Source of the DNA: Salegentibacter maritimus
Lineage (GTDB): Bacteria > Bacteroidota > Bacteroidia > Flavobacteriales > Flavobacteriaceae
Assembly (NCBI RefSeq): GCF_016236915.1
Contig: NZ_JAEHOK010000014.1
Coordinates: forward strand, 1 to 64,000
Reading direction: 5' to 3'
Length of the DNA: 64,000 nucleotides
Below are positions 58,301 to 64,000 of this stretch, piece after piece (positions within the stretch are counted from its first letter, which is position 1; every line of letters begins with the position of its first letter). Under the pieces are notes generated by a model. That model was not told the DNA's origin. It did not search any database and saw nothing but the letters and a program-made list of their open reading frames with translations. A program made the position numbers and the translations under genes.

Positions 58301-58315
58301 TAAAATAGCTAGAAC

Positions 58316-59746
58316 TTATTCTATCTCTGAAACCCTTAAGGTATTTACCATTCCTTTTTCACCTATAGGCATTGCTGCCAGGTTAATGGTAAAATCGCCG
58401 GTTTCCACAAAAGATTTTTCTTTTGCAATTCGGTTAATATCTTCAATGGTCTCATCGGTACTTACAAACTTATCGTAATGGAAGGCCTTAACCCCCCAAA
58501 GTAAACTTAGTTGTGATAAGATTCTATTATTAGATGTAAACACCAAAATATGTGCTTCGGGCCTCCAGGCAGAAATCTGGAAGGCTGTATAACCACTATT
58601 GGTTAGGGTACAAATAGCCTTTGCTTTTATTTCGTTGGCCATATGTGCCGCGTGGTAACAAACCGCCTTTGTAATATACCGCTTGGTACGTACGTGTGGC
58701 GGGTCGTGAGGAACTTTAATCAATGGCGAGTTCTCTACAGATACCAGAATTTGCGCCATTTTTTGAATTACCTGTACCGGGTATTGTCCTACCGAAGTTT
58801 CCCCACTAAGCATTACCGCATCAGCACCATCCATAACAGAGTTGGCCACGTCGTTTACCTCGGCCCTGGTTGGGGTAAGGCTGGTGATCATGGTTTCCAT
58901 CATTTGTGTGGCAATAATTACCGGGATTCGGGCTTTTTTAGCCGTAAGTACTAATTTCTTTTGAATAAGAGGAACTTCCTGTGCAGGTATCTCTACACCT
59001 AAGTCTCCCCTGGCTACCATAAGACCATCACAATAGGCTACGATCTTATCTATATTGGCTACACCTTCAGGCTTTTCAATCTTAGCTACAATAGGTATTT
59101 TGTATTCACTATGCTTTTTAATTAACTCCTGAAGTTCCTTTAAATCTTCGGCGTGACGTACAAAAGATAGTGCTATCCAATCTACCTGCATCTCACAGGC
59201 AAAAATCGCATCTTTCACATCCTTTTCAGTCAATGCGGGGAGTGAGATGTTAGTGTTTGGAAGGTTCACCCCCTTTTTAGATTTTAAAGGTCCGCCCTGA
59301 ATAACACGGGTTTTAACTTCATCTTTTTTATTAGAACTTAATACCTCAAAAATAAGTTTTCCATCATCTAAAAGAATACGCTCTCCCGCTGATACATCTT
59401 GCGGAAAAGTCTCATAATTCATATAAACGCGTTCTGCAGTTCCCTTAAATTCTTTACCGGTTGCAAAAACAATTTCATCGCCTTCGGCAACAACCACTTC
59501 ATCTTTCATTACCCCAACACGAAGTTTAGGGCCTTGTAAATCTCCCAATATAGCGGCATTGTAACCTTTCTCCTTATTAAGGTCCCTAATCATTTGGACG
59601 CGTTCTTTTACATCATCATAATTGGCGTGGGAAAAATTAATTCTAAAAACATTTACTCCGGCCTGGAGCATTTTATCTAAAGTTTCTTTGGAACTAGTTG
59701 CCGGTCCCAGGGTAGCAACTATTTTAGTCTTCTTATTTGTTGGCAT
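58316..59746 (-). CDS. pyk: Pyruvate kinase
   Basis: Converts phosphoenolpyruvate and ADP into pyruvate and ATP. The 476-residue protein starts MPTNKKTKIVATLGPATSSKETLDKML. Active-site residues are seen in VFRINFSHANYDD, IPIVAKIEKPEGVANIDKI and LMVARGDLGVEIPAQEVPLIQKKLV, and MMETMITSLTPTRAEVNDVANSVMDG follows. The ATG overlaps the stop of the IPExxxVDY gene (TAATG), so translation is coupled. This order is typical for Flavobacteriaceae. Confidence 0.97.
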   Translation of the reverse strand: MPTNKKTKIVATLGPATSSKETLDKMLQAGVNVFRINFSHANYDDVKERVQMIRDLNKEKGYNAAILGDLQGPKLRVGVMKDEVVVAEGDEIVFATGKEFKGTAERVYMNYETFPQDVSAGERILLDDGKLIFEVLSSNKKDEVKTRVIQGGPLKSKKGVNLPNTNISLPALTEKDVKDAIFACEMQVDWIALSFVRHAEDLKELQELIKKHSEYKIPIVAKIEKPEGVANIDKIVAYCDGLMVARGDLGVEIPAQEVPLIQKKLVLTAKKARIPVIIATQMMETMITSLTPTRAEVNDVANSVMDGADAVMLSGETSVGQYPVQVIQKMAQILVSVENSPLIKVPHDPPHVRTKRYITKAVCYHAAHMANEIKAKAICTLTNSGYTAFQISAWRPEAHILVFTSNNRILSQLSLLWGVKAFHYDKFVSTDETIEDINRIAKEKSFVETGDFTINLAAMPIGEKGMVNTLRVSEIE

Positions 59747-60234
59747 TATTCAAAAATTAAATTTTGTTTGGATTTCAGTAAATCTGTGTCAATTTTATAA
59801 ACTGCTCTAACCGGTGGTATCTGGCTTATGGCATTAACAAGTAAATTGAGGTCTTTTTCACTAAGTTCTTCATCTATTTTAAGAAAGAAATCAACCTTCT
59901 TATACTCAGGCACCAGGTTTACCTGCAGGGGTCTAACTTCTTCTTCTTCAAACAATGAACCTGAACTTAATACTTTTTTGGATTCTCCTTTAAATTTGTT
60001 AGCCACCAGATGATAAGATCTAAAATTTTTTAGGTCTTTAAAAGAATAATGAGCATAAAAGGCTTTAACCTGTTTATGGTTAAAATCTAAATCCCTGCGC
60101 TCTCTCTTTAATTGAAGTTTAAGATACTTATTTAGCAAATAAGCCATCTTATAATCTTCTAAATCACCATAAAGTGCAATTAATCCAAAATCGTCTTCCT
60201 CAACATCTTCAAGCAACGTTTTATGCAATTGCAT
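59746..60234 (-). CDS. IPExxxVDY family protein
   Basis: A 162-residue protein of the flavobacterial IPExxxVDY family. The naming motif appears as VPEYKKVDFFLKI near residues 108-120, with IPPVRAVYKIDTDLLKSKQNLIFE at the end. It is of unknown function and is nearly always found between rnc and pyk, as here. Its stop overlaps pyk by one base, so the two are co-translated. It lies 115 bases after the rnc gene. Confidence 0.92.
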   Translation of the reverse strand: MQLHKTLLEDVEEDDFGLIALYGDLEDYKMAYLLNKYLKLQLKRERRDLDFNHKQVKAFYAHYSFKDLKNFRSYHLVANKFKGESKKVLSSGSLFEEEEVRPLQVNLVPEYKKVDFFLKIDEELSEKDLNLLVNAISQIPPVRAVYKIDTDLLKSKQNLIFE

Positions 60235-60349
60235 AGCTTTTAATTTAAGGCTAAAGATAAGATTAAGATTGAGAAAAATGAAGCTTTATCTCTTCAAAAC
60301 TTTACGATTACATACGAAAACGTTTTAGTTTATAGTAATTTTCATGATT

Positions 60350-61081
60350 TTAAGTAATTCTATTTTGAAGCGCGTAATAAGCTCTTTTTGCCGTTTTTTC
60401 TTCTGCCTTCTTTTTAGAAGTGGCTCTGGCCTTGGCCACCACCTTATCATCTAACCTCAATTTTACGGCAAAATGTTTAACATCGTCATTGCCCGTATCT
60501 TCATAAACCTCAAAATCAAACTCTCGTTTTTCTTTTTGACACCATTCTATAAAAAGACTTTTGTAACTTATTACGCGGCCTTCCAATTGTTCTATATCAA
60601 CATAAGGATCTATTACACGCTCGTATATAAAGCGTTTGCAATACTTATATCCCCTATCAAGATATATGGCGCCAATTAAAGCCTCAAATAAATTTCCATG
60701 AATATTAGAGCCAAATTGATTTTTAGGAATATTGGTTTGTACGTGGTCTATGAGCTTAAGGTCTTTGCCCAGCTCATTTAAATGCTTCCGGCTAACCACC
60801 TTAGAACGCATTTTGGTGAGGTAACCTTCATTGCCCCCGGGGACTGCTTTAAAAAGATGAGAAGCTATAACCGCACTTAATATGGCATCTCCCAGGAATT
60901 CCATACGTTCAAAGTTTATAGCATTACCCTTTTTATCTTTCATATTAAGGGAGCGGTGGGTAAACGCCTTCTCGTAATGAAGCAGGTTCTTGGGCCTAAA
61001 ACCAAGTATTTTATGTAAAACCGAAAAAAAATTCCCGCCTTTACCAGAGCGGGAATTTAATATATTTCGAATAACACCCAT
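60350..61081 (-). CDS. rnc: Ribonuclease III
   Basis: A 243-residue double-strand-specific endonuclease that processes rRNA and mRNA. The signature NFERMEFLGDAILSAVIA is at residues 57-74, with THRSLN just before and the second catalytic acidic segment LFEALIGAIYLDRGY. A dsRNA-binding domain occupies the C-terminal ~70 residues (AKARATSKKKAEEKTAKRAYYAL). It follows fabF with 11 bases between. Confidence 0.97.
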   Translation of the reverse strand: MGVIRNILNSRSGKGGNFFSVLHKILGFRPKNLLHYEKAFTHRSLNMKDKKGNAINFERMEFLGDAILSAVIASHLFKAVPGGNEGYLTKMRSKVVSRKHLNELGKDLKLIDHVQTNIPKNQFGSNIHGNLFEALIGAIYLDRGYKYCKRFIYERVIDPYVDIEQLEGRVISYKSLFIEWCQKEKREFDFEVYEDTGNDDVKHFAVKLRLDDKVVAKARATSKKKAEEKTAKRAYYALQNRIT

Positions 61082-61092
61082 AATATATTTGG

Positions 61093-62346
61093 TTATTCAT
61101 CATACTTTTTAAATAAAACACAAGCGTTGTGCCCTCCAAACCCAAACGTATTACTCATAACAACTTTTACATCTCGTTTCTGAGCTTTGTTTAAAGTAAG
61201 GTTCAATTCAGGATCAATATTCTCATCTTTATGCTCGTGGTTAATAGTAGGTGGTACTATACCGTGTTGCATAGATAAAATTGCCGAAATAGCTTCTACC
61301 GCTCCGGCAGCACCCAGCAAATGTCCGGTCATTGATTTTGTTGAATTGATGTTTATTGTCTTGGCATGTTCACCAAACACTTTGCTTATAGCCTTCAATT
61401 CGGCCACATCTCCTAGAGGAGTAGAAGTTCCGTGAGTATTAATGGCGTCTACATCTTCAGGCTTCATACCTGCATTTCTTAGACAATTCTCCATAACCGC
61501 AACCACTCCATTTCCTTCAGGGTGAGGTGCCGTCATATGGTAAGCATCAGAAGACAAACCTCCTCCAAGTACTTCTGCATAAATCTTAGCTCCCCTGGCT
61601 TTTGCGTGCTCATATTCTTCCAGAATAAGCGCCCCACTACCTTCTCCTAAAACAAAACCATCGCGGGTAGCATCAAAAGGTCTTGATGCCGTTTCCGGAT
61701 TGTCGTTTTGGGTAGAAAGCGCATGCATGGCATTAAAACCACCCATACCGGCCAAAGTTACCGCTGCTTCAGAACCTCCAGATACAATAATATCACTATG
61801 TCCCAGCCTAATATTATTCAAGGCATCTATCATGGCGTTGGCCGCCGATGCACAGGCCGATACAGTAGTGTAATTTGCACCCATAAACCCATGACGAATA
61901 GAGATATTACCCGGGGCAATATCTGCAATCATCTTAGGAATAAAGAAAGGATTAAATCTTGGAGTACCATCCCCTTCAGCAAAATTTATAACTTCATTCT
62001 GAAATGTTTCCAATCCGCCAATTCCGGCCCCCCATATTACACCAACCCGATACTTATCTACGGTATCCAGGTTGATGCCGGAATCTTTTATGGCTTCGTC
62101 TGAAGCTACGATGGCATATTGGGCAAACCTGTCCAGCCTTCTTACTTCCTTGCGATCAAAGAAATCCAGCGGATCAAAATTTTTGAGTTCACAAGCGAAT
62201 TTGGTCTTGAATTTTTCAGTATCGAAATAGGTAATAGGTGCACCACCACTTTTTCCAGCTACCAAAGCCTCCCAATATTCTTCAATATTGTTACCAATGG
62301 GGGTTAGGGCTCCCAGCCCCGTTACTACAACTCGCTTTAACTCCAT
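61093..62346 (-). CDS. fabF: 3-oxoacyl-ACP synthase II
   Basis: Extends acyl-ACP with malonyl-ACP in fatty acid synthesis. The start at 62346 (MELKRVVVTGLGALTPIGNN) is the usual FabF opening; the frame upstream overlaps acpP. The nucleophile C165 is in TVSACASAAN, and the other catalytic residues are H305 (NTHGTSTPLGD), K337 and H342 (STKSMTGHLLGAAG). The 417-residue length is typical. acpP lies 16 bases upstream and rnc follows. Confidence 0.97.
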   Translation of the reverse strand: MELKRVVVTGLGALTPIGNNIEEYWEALVAGKSGGAPITYFDTEKFKTKFACELKNFDPLDFFDRKEVRRLDRFAQYAIVASDEAIKDSGINLDTVDKYRVGVIWGAGIGGLETFQNEVINFAEGDGTPRFNPFFIPKMIADIAPGNISIRHGFMGANYTTVSACASAANAMIDALNNIRLGHSDIIVSGGSEAAVTLAGMGGFNAMHALSTQNDNPETASRPFDATRDGFVLGEGSGALILEEYEHAKARGAKIYAEVLGGGLSSDAYHMTAPHPEGNGVVAVMENCLRNAGMKPEDVDAINTHGTSTPLGDVAELKAISKVFGEHAKTININSTKSMTGHLLGAAGAVEAISAILSMQHGIVPPTINHEHKDENIDPELNLTLNKAQKRDVKVVMSNTFGFGGHNACVLFKKYDE

Positions 62347-62362
62347 ATGGTCTATACTCTTT

Positions 62363-62599
62363 TTATTTTTTTGCGTCTTCAATATAAGAAATTGCCTGAC
62401 CTACTGTGGCAATGTTCTCAGCCTGGTCATCAGGAATCTGGATGTCGAATTCTTTTTCGAATTCCATGATCAATTCCACAGTGTCCAATGAATCAGCACC
62501 CAGGTCGTTTGTGAAGCTCGCTTCATTAACTACCTCGTTCTCGTCAACACCTAATTTGTCAACGATAATCGCTTTTACTCTTGATGCAATGTCTGACAT
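62363..62599 (-). CDS. acpP: Acyl carrier protein
   Basis: A 78-residue acidic protein. The start at 62599 ([20 protein letters not shown]) is the conserved opening. The phosphopantetheine attachment site is S37 in [17 protein letters not shown]. It carries the growing acyl chain for fabF, the next gene, and for the acyl-ACP desaturase at 39329. A -7 element is found 30 bases upstream. Divergent from purN. Confidence 0.98.
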   Translation of the reverse strand: MSDIASRVKAIIVDKLGVDENEVVNEASFTNDLGADSLDTVELIMEFEKEFDIQIPDDQAENIATVGQAISYIEDAKK

Positions 62600-62629
62600 A
62601 ATATTTTTATTTAAATTTTGATTAGGTGG

Positions 62630-62637
62630 CAAAAATA
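62630..62637 (-). promoter_or_regulatory. -7 element of the acpP-fabF-rnc run
   Basis: TATTTTTG on the minus strand matches TAnnTTTG and lies 30 bases before the acpP ATG. The -33 TTG is not clear. The divergent purN start lies 110 bases away. Confidence 0.5.
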
Positions 62638-62747
62638 AAAAACTTTATTTTAAAACCGATTTTTACTTTAAAAATGTGGCTGTAATTTACATAAATTTCA
62701 TTGAAAGGACTTAATTTTACACTCTAATAATTGTTAACAAGCTTATT

Positions 62748-63347
62748 TTGAGCACTCCAACCGATTTTAACCAAAAAAAAATAGTTGTATTTGCTTCCGG
62801 CTCCGGAACCAATGCCGAAAATATTATTAAATTTTTTAAAAACTCGCCTCATGCCAGTGTTGTAGCGGTCTTTTCCAATAAACGGTCGGCCAAAGTGCTG
62901 AAAAGAGCCCACAATTTAAATGTTAAGGCGCTTCATTTTGATAGGGACGCACTCTACAATAGTTATGATGTTCTACATATTTTGGAAGATATAAATCCAG
63001 ATTTAATTGTCTTAGCCGGATTTATGTGGATTTTTCCCCAGGACATTTTAAAAAGCTTTCCCGGTAAAATTATAAACATTCACCCTGCCCTGCTTCCAAA
63101 ATATGGAGGAAAAGGTATGTATGGTATGAATGTGCATAAAGCCATTATTGAAAATAAGGAAAAAGAAAGCGGCATCAGCATTCATTTCGTAAATGAAAAC
63201 TACGATGAAGGAGAAGTGATTTTTCAGGCTAAAACAAACATTTCAGAAGACGACACTCCTGAAACGCTTGCCGAAAAAATACACGAATTAGAATACAAGC
63301 ATTTTCCGGAAATTATTCAACAATTACTTCAAAAGAAATCGCATTAA
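62748..63347 (+). CDS. purN: Phosphoribosylglycinamide formyltransferase
   Basis: Transfers a formyl group from 10-formyltetrahydrofolate to GAR in purine synthesis. A TTG at 62748 is the best start, since no ATG precedes the conserved KIVVFASGSGTNAENI. The catalytic residues N110, H112 and D153 are in INIHPALLPKYGGKGMYG and NYDEGEVIFQ, matching the E. coli N106/H108/D144 triad. 199 residues. Its stop overlaps the rnhA start by one base (TAATG). Confidence 0.96.
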   Translation: MSTPTDFNQKKIVVFASGSGTNAENIIKFFKNSPHASVVAVFSNKRSAKVLKRAHNLNVKALHFDRDALYNSYDVLHILEDINPDLIVLAGFMWIFPQDILKSFPGKIINIHPALLPKYGGKGMYGMNVHKAIIENKEKESGISIHFVNENYDEGEVIFQAKTNISEDDTPETLAEKIHELEYKHFPEIIQQLLQKKSH

Positions 63348-63814
63348 TGCAAACAGCCCAGGTGCACATTTATACCGATGGTGCTGCAAGGGGAAATCCG
63401 GGCCCCGGTGGTTACGGCATTGTAATGGAATGGGTAGGAAAAAGCTATCGCAAGGAATTTGCAAAAGGCTTTAAACACACTACCAACAACAGGATGGAAT
63501 TACTCGCGGTAATTGATGCTTTAAAAAAGCTAAAAAAGCCCGGCATTACAGCCATTGTCTTTACAGATTCAAAATATGTGGCCGATGCCGTAAACAAAAA
63601 TTGGGTTTTTGGTTGGGAAAAGAAAAATTTTAAAGACCGAAAGAACGCCGATCTCTGGATAGAACTTTTAAAAGAAATTCGAAAACACACTGTAAGTTTT
63701 AAATGGATAAAAGGACATAACAACCATCCACAAAATGAACGTTGTGATGCTTTAGCGGTAGCGGCCTCAAAAGAAAAAAAACTATTAATAGATGAAGGTT
63801 TTCAACAAAGTTAG
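63347..63814 (+). CDS. rnhA: Ribonuclease HI
   Basis: Degrades the RNA strand of RNA-DNA hybrids. The active-site acids D11 (HIYTDGAARGNPGPGGYG), E51 (NNRMELLAVI), D74 (VFTDSKYVAD) and D134 (NERCDALA), with H124 in IKGHNNHPQ, are all present. 155 residues. It is translated from an ATG that overlaps the purN stop and is followed by a spacer before the next gene. Confidence 0.97.
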   Translation: MQTAQVHIYTDGAARGNPGPGGYGIVMEWVGKSYRKEFAKGFKHTTNNRMELLAVIDALKKLKKPGITAIVFTDSKYVADAVNKNWVFGWEKKNFKDRKNADLWIELLKEIRKHTVSFKWIKGHNNHPQNERCDALAVAASKEKKLLIDEGFQQS

Positions 63815-63935
63815 ATTCAACTTTATTTTTTGATAAGTTCCTTTAAAGCAAGCCCTAAAAGGCATTATTAAAAACCCAGGCGTATTTTCATACGGAATAC
63901 TTGCTATTTAAATCGCTATTATCGGGTAATTTTGA

Positions 63936-63966
63936 TTGAGCCCTTGAAAAACAAACTGTATATTTG
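63936..63966 (+). promoter_or_regulatory. Promoter of the gene starting at 63990
   Basis: TTG (63936-63938) and TATATTTG (63959-63966) are 20 bases apart, a very good match to the Bacteroidota -33/-7 promoter. The start codon is 24 bases beyond the -7 element. Confidence 0.75.
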
Positions 63967-63989
63967 CAGCACATTTTTTAAATAAAACT

Positions 63990-64000
63990 ATGAGTAAATT
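63990..64000 (+). CDS. Start of a gene cut by the window end
   Basis: ATGAGTAAATT begins a reading frame (MSK...) behind a strong promoter. Too short to identify. Confidence 0.5.

Overview
The window is a chromosomal segment from a marine-type member of the Flavobacteriaceae (Bacteroidota). The evidence is the low G+C content, the promoters of the Bacteroidota type (TTG about 20 bases upstream of TAnnTTTG), the complete MoxR/Bat aerotolerance cluster, the flavobacterial IPExxxVDY protein between rnc and pyk, the many Cys-lipoproteins, and a surface protein opening with AQVGIGT. The genus cannot be fixed from sequence alone; Gramella, Zunongwangia and Salegentibacter-like bacteria are plausible. 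I see no prophage, insertion sequence, CRISPR array or complete mobile element. Most of the window is core genome with small accessory patches.

Layout. Positions 1-2540 hold a truncated surface protein with about 30-residue repeats and a TPR/helix-turn-helix regulator upstream of it on the same strand. A tRNA-Arg(CCU) follows at 2934-3005. From 3100 to 16900 there are secreted proteins and peptidases (OB-like lipoprotein, DUF1028, NPxHGxP repeat lipoprotein, M28 and S9 peptidases), PLP enzymes (class V aminotransferase, cystathionine lyase/synthase), an ArsC/Spx-like protein, an EamA transporter, a thioesterase and a YheT-like hydrolase. Positions 17084-19112 are yicC-gmk-nadD. Positions 19195-24533 hold a Bor-like lipoprotein, a structured RNA candidate, a BON/LysM protein, gpsA, a 34-residue membrane protein, pheS and a CvpA protein. 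Positions 24584-35974 hold a SulP transporter and the long minus-strand run moxR - DUF58 - BatD-like - batA - batB - batC - batD - batE. Positions 36109-42399 are mixed: a DUF4382 lipoprotein, an AlbA_2 protein coupled to a metallophosphatase, an acyl-ACP desaturase and an AT-rich accessory patch. Positions 42613-46042 hold an ALDH7-type dehydrogenase, 3-hydroxyanthranilate dioxygenase and an isoaspartyl peptidase. Positions 46198-53309 hold an outer-membrane phospholipase and a GbsR/MarR-controlled RND efflux operon. The end carries thioredoxin, a minus-strand run of small enzymes, dinB, the pyk - IPExxxVDY - rnc - fabF - acpP run and the divergent purN-rnhA pair.

The coherent systems are the Bat cluster, in which a MoxR AAA+ ATPase acts with VWA and TPR proteins at the inner membrane; the autoregulated tripartite efflux pump, with an inverted repeat at its promoter; and the fatty-acid set acpP/fabF plus an acyl-ACP desaturase.

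The most interesting unexplained signals are: two genes (1143-2538 and 14073-14754) that each recover an ATG start and an intact N-terminus if one A is removed from an A5 run; a perfect 14-bp stem enclosing 103 bases at 19775-19905, which looks like a structured RNA; a lipoprotein with two NPxHGxPxHxC repeats; several palindromic dispersed repeats; and operator-like palindromes before the efflux operon and the SulP gene.
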